A stretch of 64,000 nt of DNA from contig JAMWBK010000009.1 in NCBI GenBank assembly GCA_029953675.1, forward strand, positions 62,001 through 126,000. The letters are read 5' to 3'. This DNA is from Rhodosorus marinus (Eukaryota > Rhodophyta > Stylonematophyceae > Stylonematales > Stylonemataceae). A program made the position numbers and the translations under genes. This document shows positions 44,791 to 56,070 of the stretch, piece by piece; the stretch's first letter is position 1, and every line of letters begins with the position of its first letter. Below the pieces are notes generated by a model. The model saw nothing but the letters and a program-made list of their open reading frames with translations. It ran no database searches and was not told where the DNA came from.

Positions 44791-47700
44791 GCACTTTCGC
44801 GTTACCAATCTATTCGAATGGTTTGACAAAAAGTCACCGTTGGATTCTTCAAGCATCGCTAGAAGACCTGAAATGACTGGAATGCGAACGTGCATTGTTT
44901 GGGGCGTGAACGTCTGGATGTTGGGGTGCACATAGGCGTGGCTTCTCAGTCGGTGGGACGCGGCAAGTGTGAAGAGGGTCTTCAACGAGTGCAATACTTA
45001 TTTGCTGAATTTCCCCATGCTGGACGTGACAACAATGACAGAGTCCTCCTCTTGGTTGGGGCTTAAGACCGTGAGAAGGTGTCGCGGCAAACCCAATGCT
45101 GATGGTCGCTAAGCTCGCATGGGGTTGTAGAGCAAGAACAGTGTCCTCGCGCGGTGCCTTGTCCATGGAGTAGGTATGCAATAGGCCGTCCATTGTCGGG
45201 CTGGGCGCTTGAAGGACCTGGGCGCTCTCCTTCGTTGAGCTTATAGCGCCATCATGAAGTCTCGTTCTAGCTGATTTTTCATAGAATGGTGCGGGTGACA
45301 CACAAGGATGAGGCGATGTGGAAAGTTGTTAGTAGTTTGTGGCAAGGTCTTATTTACACGTTGTGCGAGGGAGTTTGTCCACTTCCGTCTAGCCTGGATT
45401 AGATTATGATTATTTATTAGTTTTCATCGAACGCCAGGAACCTCTATACACACAAACGTAAAAGCGAGCATTGCTTCGATTCTCCGCTAGCTGCCAAAAA
45501 CCCTTTGAAAGCCTGTCAGTATTGAGGTAGTTTTGCCCGACTCCCGGCGGACAGAAGCCCACGTCTAAGAATTCAATGCTGTACACTACCACTGCGAAGT
45601 CAATGCGCAGCTGGTGCAACCATGGATTCACAAATTCGCGCTTTTCTGTCTCATGTACCCCACGGGGAGCTCAGTCAACGTCAGTGGACTCCGCTGATGA
45701 TAGACGCAGCGCCATTGCGTTACAGCCCAACCAGGGAAACGAAAGCCCTTAAAACATTTAACTAAATTGACCTGGTCCGCCCTGCTGTACGCAGCACAGT
45801 GCTTAGGTGTGCTTGATTCGTACGCAGAGGCCTCCTCCAAACGGCATCGTTTATAAATTCCGCACTTCACGAAACGAACACGTTTGGCTGAGGTTAAGTT
45901 TGCTGAGGACGAATTCTTCATAGCAGGAAAGGGTCTTCTCAGGACGCAACAGGCCGTGGCCATTCCAAGGAGACCCCTAAAGATCCCATCCACGCTGTCG
46001 AGGGGCTTATCACGCTAGGTGGAAAGGGCAACTGGGCAAAAGGTCGGAGCGTGCTATATCAGGGGAAGCCCTGGCCTTTCTCCCCTGACCTACCGGGAGA
46101 GTTGGGAGGGGGCAGCAATCACTGATCAGACGCCAAGATAGGTTAAGATCAGTCACTATGGGGAATCAATCATTAATAACTTTTTTATCAACGTGATACG
46201 TGCTCTTCCTAGAAGTCCGAATATATTTGGGAATAGAGGAAAATGATGAGGGTAGGATAGTTGGTTGTCCCATGAAAGCGGTCACGTTGGGTCACCCAAA
46301 TAACCCCTGCTACTCAAGACGAGGGTGGTATTTTCCTCGCGTTAGAGTTGCGACCTACTTGGACATAATTTAGATGAGAAGCTACTCAACATGTACCCAG
46401 ATGCACAGATACGAAAAGTACGCGTATATTATGTTGCGCTGGGCTGGTAGTCGTTTGCAGATGTGCAAATCGTTGCCTCAAAGTCCCGAAAGGGCCCCCT
46501 AAGATGGGAGAAGGCCTCTGCAAAAAAGGGATAAAGGAGTGTCACATTGTGGACTAGTCCCAAACTGAGATTGATGATGAATTTTTAACTCATATTTGTG
46601 TACTACCGAGGACGCTATTATCACAATGACTTGGAAATTCTAGCGAAAAAGGCTTTCAGGGTGGTGGTGTGCTGTAAGAAAATCGAGTGAGTTCGTACTT
46701 TGACGGCAGGCAAGCTCCAAGTGAAATATGTTTCGTTCTGTGATCAAGGCAGCTTCATGCTAAAGAATTTTGCTCAAACCCCCACCGACCGAGATATATG
46801 CGGAGTTCTTTTTTGCAAAAATTCACATCCTTCCAGTATTTTCAACATTCGATATTTTGGTAGCGGAAATTCTTGAAAGTCCATACGTATATTTACACAT
46901 TCCAAAGAAAAAGTCAAAATTCGCTGTTTTTCAAAGGTTGAAAATCCTTTTGTCCTCGTTCGGATATATGGCTCTCCATCCGTCAAAAAATATAAAATCC
47001 GGTGGAACAATTTTTTTTGCGCGACCCCATTGGAGGAAGTCTCGTCGAGAAACACGAGATCTGTACGTAAGGCGCTGCTAAGCTATACTCATCAGTTCGG
47101 ATCCTAAGAACGAGACCATTACATACTCAAAAAAATGAAAAATGAAAAATGAAAAATAGTGAACCCACTGCAGAAAAAAAATGGAGGAAAGTCAATTTCG
47201 CCGAACCACTTGAGATTTGTTTACAATTCGAAAATTCACACAATACGATATAGTACGTTGGTATACATTACTCATATGAAACGGATCTGGCTCTCCCGCC
47301 TATATGGAGTGAATTTTCTATAAAATAGTGGCTCCCAAATCGTGGGATGTCGATGTCCCCAAAAAAAGAAAAGCTATGCTTCTCAGGGGGTCCGGATATT
47401 TATTATTCAAGACAATTTCCGCTTCGCCCCAGGTAAGCACCAATATGTTTCCAACTCCTCATTGTATCCAAAACTATTATCCTGTTTGATTGATTTAGAA
47501 ACGGGGAAATGAGAGCAAAGAAAAGAAACCCCCTGGGTCAATCCAAAGCTTCAATCAGGGAATATTGGAACCTTATCAATCTGCCTTTAGCGAACATTTT
47601 CGGGAGTTTCCTTGTTTCTCCCCGAAAGGCCCACCGGTCCCCTTCTGGATATAAGATATTTCGAGCGTTTGTAAACTGTTTTTCTTTGATGTAAGCTGAG

Positions 47701-48627
47701 TTGAGCTGAGAAAACGCTGTTTTTGAAAGGGGTTTTTAGGCTCACATTTACTTGATTGTCTTTTGAATACTTTTTCATTGTCTCTGGGGCTCGTCGCAAC
47801 TTTTCTGTGGATCAACCAAGCGGTTGATTCGGGTGCTTGGGTGGTCAACTTTGGGCGTTATGCTCAAACGGAGTGCCCGAATATCATCTAGGTCTGCACC
47901 TCTGGCTGGTTTCTCTCTATACGCAAAAGCCTTTCAACTTCACTAGATCCAAGGCCACTTCGCTTCAAAAAGTGATGGCCATGGGCGAGAAGCATCTTTC
48001 TGAAACCGCGCCAGAGGTTAGCCTGGAAAATGCTCGTAGAGCCGCGTCCGGAACAAAAGGGATTGGGTATTAATCCGGAACAAAAGGGATTAATACCCAA
48101 CGCGCGTACCAGTAGTTGAGAATTCCTCCCTTAGCGCAGCAATCTTGTATTAGACTTCACTCTACAAACCTCGAAAGCGTAAATGGAAGCCCAGACTGAT
48201 AATTATCCTTCGGAATATGCGGCCAGCTAGTGTCAATTCACTCGCACTATAGTTTTCTTATTTTTTGATGAAAATATCCATGTATCGGGGGACGACCTTT
48301 CCACTTTCTGCGAGCTATCGCAGCTGACTGTCAACCCGGCGTCAACAGGCATGCCTTGTGGTGGACTCTTGATAACATAAGCGTTCAGAAACGTTTGGAA
48401 TGAGTTGGAGGGTTCACTTCGTAGAAAGGAGTCAAACCTTGGGTCTTAGTATGTACAGTCGGGAGATCAAGAAGCATATCCGCTCTTGGTGGGTGAGGGC
48501 AGGCGCTAGCTACTATCGCAAGAAGGTAGCTCGCGGCCAATCTTTTCCGAAAAAATAGTCAACGTTTAATTAATGTGCATTATATCTAGTTAGCAACATT
48601 CTGATATCGGTTAGCAAATGATGTTAT
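44791..48627. other. Long gene-poor stretch
   Basis: No ORF here shows a domain. The minus frame 45628-45993 contains a Cys-containing basic stretch (KRVRFVKCGIYKRCRLEE) but stands alone. 46560-47480 is AT-rich, with short GAAAAAT tandem copies at about 47136-47158. Mostly decayed or structural DNA. Confidence 0.45.
48047..48100 (+). repeat. Direct repeat forming a 14-bp perfect hairpin
   Basis: TCCGGAACAAAAGGGATT appears twice, about 27 bp apart. TTGGGTATTAATCC (48063-48076) and GGATTAATACCCAA (48087-48100) form a perfect 14-bp stem with a 10-nt loop. Confidence 0.85.
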
Positions 48628-49365
48628 CTACGCATTGAGGATCGCATCCAAGCCGAGCCCAAGCCTAGGATACTCCTGATTTCTGTGGTATGCGTCCAAA
48701 TGTCTTTGAAGTGAACCCTTCGTGGTGAAGTCTCTACTGCACTGAGAGCATCGCAAAGGCTTTCTCTTCTCATGTACCATCTTGACGTGCTTCTCAAAAT
48801 TCTCCCGCAGCCCGAAAGCCTTACCACAGTACGTGCAGCTGTATGGTCTCAACTTTTCATGGACTGTAAGGATGTGGCGCTTCAAGTTCGGTTTGATCGA
48901 AAACCTCTTGCTGCACAGAGGGCACTCAAACGGCCGAATCTTCTCGTGCACACACTTGATGTGCTGCCGCAAATCGCGCTTCACTCTAAAAAGTCGGCTA
49001 CATATACCGCATCCATAGTTCGTAATCTCACCGGTCCTGTACACAAAAATATTCGCGCTCTGCTCCTTCGAAGCATCTTCAATGTGTCCCTCCTCATGGT
49101 TGCTTGCACTAATACTGTCTCGTGCCGGGGACATTGCTGATGACGTGCCATTCTCCGCCTCCATACTGTCCTCACCCACGAGAAACGCGATAGAGCACTG
49201 CCTTGGAGTAGCTACGCTTCGATCTGTCTCTCCCTCACTCGGGATCTCTGAGATCTGAAACGGAGACTCAGAAATCTGCAAAGGGGAAAGCAATGCTCCC
49301 TTTGCCCTCCATGGGCTGATGTTCGCCAGAGCAGGCAACTGAACCTTAGTTACTGTATCCTCCAT
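48628..49365 (-). CDS. C2H2 zinc-finger protein, four fingers
   Basis: Uninterrupted 245-aa frame. Residues about 120-235 hold four C2H2 fingers: CGICSRLFRVKRDLRQHIKC (with VH after), CPLCSKRFSIKPNLKRHILT, CTYCGKAFGLRENFEKHVKM, CSQCSRDFTTKGSLQRHLDA. Each has CX2CX12HX4H spacing (the third His position is VH/YH) and HEKxRP linkers of the Kruppel type, so tandem DNA binding by a nuclear transcription factor is likely. The N-terminal 110 residues are Ser/Glu-rich and disordered. Target unknown. No intron needed. Confidence 0.9.
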   Translation of the reverse strand: MEDTVTKVQLPALANISPWRAKGALLSPLQISESPFQISEIPSEGETDRSVATPRQCSIAFLVGEDSMEAENGTSSAMSPARDSISASNHEEGHIEDASKEQSANIFVYRTGEITNYGCGICSRLFRVKRDLRQHIKCVHEKIRPFECPLCSKRFSIKPNLKRHILTVHEKLRPYSCTYCGKAFGLRENFEKHVKMVHEKRKPLRCSQCSRDFTTKGSLQRHLDAYHRNQEYPRLGLGLDAILNA

Positions 49366-50472
49366 TCCTCAAAACCTTTCGAAACCAAACCTGCCAGTCC
49401 ACACGTTGTCCGCTAAGGTCGCGTGGCCCAGCTATCCGCAGTGTAGAATTCTTCTCGAAGGCTCCTTATATATGCATTCTCTGCAAAGGAAAAAACGAAA
49501 CAAAGGACAATACCGCGCAGGGCGATAAAACCAATTTCCAAATAGAATTCACCAGAATCTGAATAAAAGCTCAAACATTCCGCATTTGAGTAGTTTCTTA
49601 TCATTCCAAAGCACACTTGATTTTTCTCTCGAATTTCTATTATTGCCGGGTTTCCACGGAAAAGTTCGGACCAACAGCGATAGAGGGCATCATCCGCCCC
49701 AGCGGTCCTGTTGAACTTGAGAGTCTGGGCAAAACATAAATTGTGTATATTTCCCAACATAAAAGTCCCTACACTTAGCCAAAATACTCAAGTTCCATAG
49801 CGAGAGCTTGGGCATTCCCTTTGCAAAAGAAAAACAAAAACAGAAGGGGGGCAAGTGTGCTTACCATGTTTTGAAGCTCCTGAAACGCACTTTCGCTGAA
49901 TTTTGCTGAAAGGAAAATATGAAAATATGAAAATATGTAAATTTGTGCCGGTGTTGGGGTTTGGTCGCGGATGTGCACAAAAATCAATCCTGTAGCAGCA
50001 GGATATGACTTGGCATCTAGAACCCAGGGGCGGGGGTAGCTTGACCACATATGCACCTGGGTATTTCGAATGATAAGAAAAAAGACAAAGAAGCAGCCTA
50101 TGTAGCCTTGTCTTTGAAATACTAAAAATTTACAAACAAATTGGTACGTCACATGTTCTAATATGATTAGCCAAAAAAAAGGTTTGTTTGGAGGGCGCGA
50201 CGCCCGCATTTCCGTAAGGAGTTGAAAATCTTCTCGGTGTAAATTTCAACCTCCAGAGGCACACAATTTCTTATGAGAAAAAGAAGATATCCGGGAAATC
50301 AAGAAAAATAAAAAAACTTGAAGGATATTCAGTTTGATTCATACATTTTCAATCTTACACAAATACTCTATTCCCCACATTTTGACTGAGCCAGGCCCCA
50401 GTCCTGGTTCTCTTCTTCCAGGAAAATCCTTTTGGATAAAATTTGGCTGTTTCATGAAAGAAGCACATGGGC
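49366..50472. other. Intergenic, nothing recognised
   Basis: Upstream of the zinc-finger gene. Three GAAAATAT tandem copies lie at about 49917-49940. No supported gene. Confidence 0.5.
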
Positions 50473-50524
50473 CATGCGTTCAGTACGTTCTGGGCCTGCA
50501 GGCCCAGAACGTACTGAACGCATG
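50473..50524. repeat. Perfect 52-bp palindrome
   Basis: Bases 50473-50498 (CATGCGTTCAGT..., ending CTGGGCCTG) are the exact reverse complement of 50499-50524, with no spacer. The centre is CCTGCAGG. Confidence 0.97.
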
Positions 50525-52369
50525 TCGTTGATCTAGATCATGGTGTGTGCGCGACCCAAAAAAAACTTTGAGAGAAGGGGCCCGGACTGGATATAGCCTC
50601 GGATAGGCGGGAGGTGAATCTTGAGCGCGCTTATGCAAAGGAGTCCATTGTCTTGTCGCAACTTTCGTTGAAAGACCTCTTGGTTTGGCGCCACGTCGGT
50701 CAACACCATCTTATGCTAAAGGCAATTCCCCAACAGTATGGTCCTGGCCCCTACATTTACCTATTATGGCGGCGCTGCTGCTGGCCTAGTCAGTCAGCAG
50801 CAGTGCTGAGGAACCGTTCCAACCAATCTATCGGTTGAATCAATATTCCTGTGTTGCCAAGACGAACTTGATCATCAGAGCTTCTCAACGTGAGTGTTTG
50901 CTTGCTTGTTTCCCAAAGCCCCGCCTCCTTCCCTCAGATGCCTCTGCTCAAGCGAACAATGAGCGCTCCAACTGTCATGAAAAACTTTCACTATGCGACC
51001 CAAACTGTCGCGTTTAAGCGTTCGGAAGCTCGAGGACCACACGGGCATCTTGCGCGGATTTGAACCAGGGGCGTTTCGTCTTGAAACAGGGTTGAGAATT
51101 GTTGCCAGTGTCGTGTCCGGCTTCACCGAAGCACCCTGCCCTGCTTCCACCAGTTGATTCACTTTCACACTGGGAAAACATCGGGGCTTGAATATCTTTG
51201 CTAAGAGCATCACACCGCGGCAGACCCACATACTTACAACGAGTGTTGCATGGCCCCACCCCAAGGGGGCTTTTCATCGTTGCAGGAACAAGAGCATTTG
51301 TGGCAGAGCTCATGGGCCCAATTGCAACACCCATATCAATATTTCATTAACACATCCTAGAACAACGCTAATTTCCCTAATCTATTGCTGAAACGAAAAA
51401 CTAGGGTTTTTCTTGTGATCTTCTCCGCCTCTCTCTATGAAAAGAAGCGAAGAAACCAGCCCGTTAGAATCGGGATCGCCAACAAAAAAAAAGCCAAACA
51501 CAACCGGATGCAACGTGAAAGCCTTCAAAGAAACTATTAAAAAATCCAATTACTTCGATGCCGCTCATGTGCGTCCCAGCACAAAGTACGTTCTTTTCGT
51601 TCATTGTCGCTCCAAGAGTGGCTCCGAGTACGTACCCATTCTTTAGAGCACTAGCGGAGGCTATTATCGCCCCCACATATAATGTATTAGAAAGAAATTT
51701 GGTGCTACTCCCATGAATATTTGAAAAACGGAAGTGGTATATTGTTCGGTTTAAGAAGATGGAAAAAAGGCGTTCAAGACAGACTCGGCAGAACGGAGAT
51801 CGATCCCCTGATCACTTTAGATACGTATATTTTGAAAGAAAACTAATAGCCACCGAGAGTTTTTACCAGCACAACGTCAAAAAACAGAAATTGATTGAAA
51901 GAAGTTGTGTAAAGTAAAAATATTTTTTCCATCGTCTTCAAATATTTTGGAATTACAAACGAGGGTCATTTTTGCAACACTAAATGAAGCGAATCAATGT
52001 GTTAATTTGGAGAACGAACCGACGCTGACAACAAAAAGTGGAGGATCTAAATGTTAAAAATATGTAATTTTTCTGCTATATTGAGTCGTATGGTTGCATC
52101 GCTTGGGGAGCGGCTCTCCGCCTGGCTGTGAATTACGTAGGGAAGAGACCCTACTACTAGGCTCAGGATCATCCTTTTTGCTCGTCCTCGAAAAGCTCCC
52201 GCTGTCTGTGTTCGTATATAGCTGAAATTTCCGTAAACTCATTGAATGTGGTTCCCCAGAAATTCGCGGGCCCCCCCCCCCGAGTCTTCAATTTCTCTAT
52301 GCCAAGTCATCCCCTGTGAAAATCATTCGGAAAGAGTACGTCGAGGTGTTCGACCTTCTACCGGCTCTC
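50525..52369. other. Gene-poor stretch
   Basis: ORFs 50614-50838 (+), 50875-51264 (-) and 51014-51334 (-) overlap each other and have no domain. A run of 11 C lies at 52271-52281. Confidence 0.4.
51437..51646 (+). CDS. Possible first exon of a nuclear protein
   Basis: ATG after a pyrimidine-rich leader; MKRSEETSPLESGSPTKKKP contains a nuclear-localisation-like PTKKKP, followed by KAFKETIKKSNYFDAAHVRP. A GTACGT donor follows at about 51587, but I found no downstream exon. No family recognised. Confidence 0.25.
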   Translation: MKRSEETSPLESGSPTKKKPNTTGCNVKAFKETIKKSNYFDAAHVRPSTKYVLFVHCRSKSGSEYVPIL

Positions 52370-52690
52370 CTAGAGGGAACGTGTTTGCTGAGGCCATATG
52401 CTAGATACGTGGTGTGCGCCAATGTTTTTTGGACCTATGTAAGATCTCGACTGACTCCTAAAATCAATATTGCATCCGATGTCGTCCCTGGCGCGCACGA
52501 GTCCGTTTTCGGTTTGCGACAATGGAGGTTTTTGACTCAACCCACCGCAAGTGCAAACTCTTCCCAACCAATCACCGCGCTTCTTTTGCACGCCTCTTAA
52601 CAAAGAGCTTCCATCTGAAATTGTCAGTTCTTGTTGACTGACCATCAACAACACTAGCAGCACCACCAACAGTTTACTCATCCTCATCAT
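52370..52690 (-). CDS. Possible small secreted protein
   Basis: 106 codons. MMRMSKLLVVLLVLLMVSQQ is a strong signal peptide; the rest is polar with few Cys and no known domain. A GTGGGT donor-like site near codon 48 could end the true exon. It overlaps a plus ORF (52316-52600). Confidence 0.3.
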   Translation of the reverse strand: MMRMSKLLVVLLVLLMVSQQELTISDGSSLLRGVQKKRGDWLGRVCTCGGLSQKPPLSQTENGLVRARDDIGCNIDFRSQSRSYIGPKNIGAHHVSSIWPQQTRSL

Positions 52691-52924
52691 CGTTTAATCG
52701 GGAGTCAACTCACCAGGACCCCAAAAATTCGCAGCCGCTGTAGGCTCCTCCCGTTTCGATGCTAGCAGAATGTTGGCTACCATTACGCCCTCCAAAGTCG
52801 CTTCACATTTTGCTCTTCACCTTGGATGTAGTTTCCCTGTAAGTGCGTGGCACAGTCGCGTCGAAGGAGGCGTATGGGATCTCCTTAGCCTAGATTAGTG
52901 TGCTTCTCGTAGGAGTCCTAAAGC

Positions 52925-53215
52925 ACTGCACACCGTAGTTTGCCATCAAGTGGAAAGTGGGAGACAGCTAAATGCTGCATATCCAGCACTTGACGAAAGC
53001 ACTCACACAGTCGTTTGCCATCAAGTGGAAAGTGGGAGACAGTTAAGTGCTGCATATCCAGCACTTGACGAAAGCACTCACACCGTCGTTTGCCATCAAG
53101 TGGAAAGTGGGAGACAGTTAAGTGCTGCACATCCAGCTTGACGAAAGCACTGCACACCGTAGCTTGCCATCAAGTGGAAAGAGGAGACAGTTAAGTACTG
53201 CATATCCAGCCTACT
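52925..53215 (+). repeat. 75-bp minisatellite, about four units
   Basis: Units begin near 52933, 53008, 53083 and 53157 and contain TTGCCATCAAGTGGAAAGTG, GAGACAG(T/C)TAA, TGCTGCATATCCAGC and ACGAAAGCACT. Periods are 75, 75 and 74 bp. Because 75 is a multiple of three, 25-residue repeats read open on both strands; no domain is seen in either reading. It lies just downstream of the minus-strand spondin gene. Confidence 0.92.
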
Positions 53216-53357
53216 ATTCTAAGATACTACTCTAAGTTGGCGCAGATGAGGATTGTGGACGTTGCACCCCACTATGCTCTGTTTCAAAGTAAAGTCGGCC
53301 AGCGCCTTTATTTGGTGCTCGATAACAAACAAGTTCATATCAATTCAGACTCCACGC

Positions 53358-54026
53358 TCAGACCTTTTCGATCGTGTACGTTCCAGGTGGGATTCCCTGG
53401 AAAGTGCTCGCCAGGATGCTAACTATGGGGAGCCTCCTCCCAGGTGCCAGGGGCATGTCCTCGCTCATAAACGTTTCTCCAGCGTCCGTTCCGGCGTCCC
53501 AGGCGGATAAGTTGCCCGTCTTCATCTCGAAGTATTCTCCAGTCTCCACATCACACATGTTCGTTTTTTCGATACCTGTGAACCAGTCGGGACTGGGGAA
53601 GAACATGGAGATCGCAGAAATGTATGGGCGTGCGCCGTGCACATCAAGCGTGTAGGAGATTGTCGAGGTTCCCGATGCAGGACCATCAGCAACCACACGC
53701 TGGAAAACGTTGCGATAGTTCTCCGTCTTGAGCTCGTCGGTGATTGCCGACGTACCTCCGGTCTCCGCTACCATCTGAACACCAGGGCTAGAGTATCCAA
53801 GAGGGCTCCACATTGTGTAGTACTCTCCGTGGCTCGCAACCACAAGCGGCGAGAAAAGCCCTCCCTCCGGATACGACATGGGATGAGTCGCAGCGCTCCA
53901 GGAATACGCAATCGTTACTTTGTATGTAACCCTCCCCGAGCAGGGGAACATTGAGAAAACACCCTCTGCCGAGGCCAGATTCAAGAAGGCCAAGACCGTC
54001 GCCAAACATACTGCTGAAATTCTCAT
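53358..54026 (-). CDS. Secreted spondin-domain protein
   Basis: Single exon of 222 aa. MRISAVCLATVLAFLNLASA is a cleavable signal peptide. The remainder is one spondin (Spond_N) domain: YKVTIAYSWSAATHPMSYPE, FSPLVVASHGEYYTMWSPLG, GVQMVAETGGTSAITDEL, ISAISMFFPSPDWFTGIEKT, LSAWDAGTDAGETFMSED. The PSPDWF-x-G and WDAGTD-x-G blocks are the family hallmarks; acidic residues there form a calcium site in animal F-spondins. In animals the domain sits in matrix proteins; free-standing copies occur in bacteria and algae with unknown roles, probably in wall or cell-surface binding. GGISAITDEL-type variation aside, no key residue is missing. Confidence 0.92.
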   Translation of the reverse strand: MRISAVCLATVLAFLNLASAEGVFSMFPCSGRVTYKVTIAYSWSAATHPMSYPEGGLFSPLVVASHGEYYTMWSPLGYSSPGVQMVAETGGTSAITDELKTENYRNVFQRVVADGPASGTSTISYTLDVHGARPYISAISMFFPSPDWFTGIEKTNMCDVETGEYFEMKTGNLSAWDAGTDAGETFMSEDMPLAPGRRLPIVSILASTFQGIPPGTYTIEKV

Positions 54027-54599
54027 TTTTCACTGACTTTTTGATTACTTCCTCATACGATCCTTGGCAATACTTGTGAAGGTCCCGGCATACTTCTCAC
54101 CCGATCATTAGCCTGTGCGGATGCATTTATACCTTTGGCAATTCGCGCAATTGTTCACACGCACGGTTTCAAATCCGTACGTATCTCTCTTTGCTAAGCA
54201 TTTTTTGGACATCCGCTCTCCATGGAGAAACCGCGAGATAGATTATTGGTTTGGGTTTCTGAAACGGGTGTCGATAAGCTCTTTCACTGTAAAAAGGACC
54301 GTCTCCTGTTTTTATGAAATATGGAGAAACTCTATCGAAGATCAAACCAGCCTTTCAGAATTCCCCAAGGGTGACTACATCCACCCCTACTGAGACCTTC
54401 AACACTCAAACCAAAAAAAAAAAGGAGGAGAAATTAGAGCCTATTACCAGAAAAATTCTTAGAACAGCTTGGGAAGGCCCCAACCGTGGAAAGCTTGAAA
54501 AAGTATGCAAACGGAAACCATCGAAATTATTGCTCTTTTTTTTGAAAACTCTGTACTCAATTTTCCCCAGCCAGAACCAAACTCTCAGATGGAGCCCAG
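54027..54599. other. Upstream region of the spondin gene
   Basis: No gene recognised. Confidence 0.5.
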
Positions 54600-56070
54600 C
54601 GGCCCCCACTCGCTCCAGTTGTTCCCCTGCGTTTCTCTCCTTTTTTCCCCTCATTTCTCTATTACTTTGTCGAGTTCTTTTAGTGTTTTTCTTTTAGTTG
54701 TTCCATATACTTCCGCCCACATAGCGGTCAGCCCTTTCCCCTTCATTTCAATTAGGCACTTTGTCTACTGCTCTGAGCACTGGCCGCTAGATGCGTCGCC
54801 TGGTCTCTAGTTTCCGTCTATTTTTAGTCTTTTATTTCTCTACTTAAGATCGACTTGACCTTGGTTTTAGATCGGAGCCTAAAGTAAGGACAAACTGGGT
54901 TTCGAAGCTATCTCAATTTTGGTTTCATCGATCGGAACCGGGCCTAAAAAGTCTCACTTCACCTGGACGACCAACGCCATATCGGATCGAGAGCCCGAGC
55001 CGGGCGGCGATTCCTAGAACTTGGTTCCCCGGGGCTTCGTCCAGGACCCTGCTAACCCTACTAGCCGCCACCCAACGTGCAAGTCTCCCCTTCAAAGTAG
55101 GAAGGTATCGTAACGAAGCTGAAAATCAGGCGTCTCGATGGGAAAGAAAATTAAGAACGGGACGATCATCAGGCCCCGATACGGACATGATGGGTACGGT
55201 CCTCCGTTGTTTTGCAGTAAATCAGGACATCGCCCAAGTAGACTACCACCCATTCGCCGACGCAGTCCCTAAGCCTGTCCGTCATATGGCGTACGAACGT
55301 TCCTGTTCCTTGTTTTAGACATGGAGGGGTGAACGCCGTTGGGGCTTGAGAGTCTACGGCCGCGGGTAACTCCGTACCCAGTCCGTCGGTCCAGCTTTGA
55401 AAACAGGGTCGCCTCCCTGGCCGTTTGCATAAGGCCGCCGAGGCGCGGTGTGAGAATCGGCTCCCACGCCGTGACCGCGTTCAACCTCCAGTAGTCCGTG
55501 CACAACTTTTGCCCTCCGTCTTTCTTATCTACGAACAGCACCGAGGCCGCATGCGCACTGGAGCTGCTACCATGGGCCTCGTTGCAATTGGCTGTCCAAC
55601 TCCTTTTCCATCAAGAGGTTGATTCTCAGCTTTGCTACCTTATCTACTTTGAAGGGGAGACTTAAGAAGATGAACGGTACGAGACCGCTGGTAATGTTCT
55701 GCAGGGTCCTGTGTCTCGACACCACCTTCGACATTACCGCAATTATCATAGGGCTATGATCAACTTTCGCGTTCTCCTTCTCCATGAGTTTGTGGCCTTG
55801 AACTCAGAGGGAGGCATGTTGGAACCTACCGTTCCAATGTCCCTTGCGTTTCTCTTCTTGTTTTTCCCGCCCAGAGCACCCTTTTTGACCTTACTTTCAT
55901 TTAGGCACTTTCTCTATCTCTCTGCCCCACTCTCTGCTAGATGTGTCGCCTAGCCAATCTAGTCTACTGCTAGATTTAGTCTTTTGCATCTACTTTAAGA
56001 TCGAATTTGACTTTCGTTTTAGATTTTAGCCAATGTAAAGACAAGCTAGCATTTTGAATCTTGCACCAAT
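54600..56070 (-). mobile_element. Ty3/gypsy retrotransposon remnant with LTR-like repeats
   Basis: A decayed RT segment (55150-55610, minus) lies between two diverged direct repeats, about 54605-54910 and 55845-56060. They share in order TAGGCACTTT, CTCTG, GCTAGATG(C/T)GTCGCCT, TTTAGTCTTTT, CTACTT, AAGATCGA, TTTTAGAT and AAGGACAA/AAAGACAA. The internal region is only about 0.9 kb, so most of gag-pol is deleted. Confidence 0.7.
55150..55610 (-). pseudogene. Ty3/gypsy reverse-transcriptase fragment
   Basis: One frame reads VLFVDKKDGGQKLCTDYWRL, then NAVT and FSKLDRRTGY, the fingers/palm start of Ty3-type RT. A second frame, after a shift near 55330, has VVVYLGDVLIY at 55217-55243 where the family has Y-(L/V)-DD. 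One catalytic Asp is therefore Gly, and the frame is broken: a dead copy. Confidence 0.8.
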
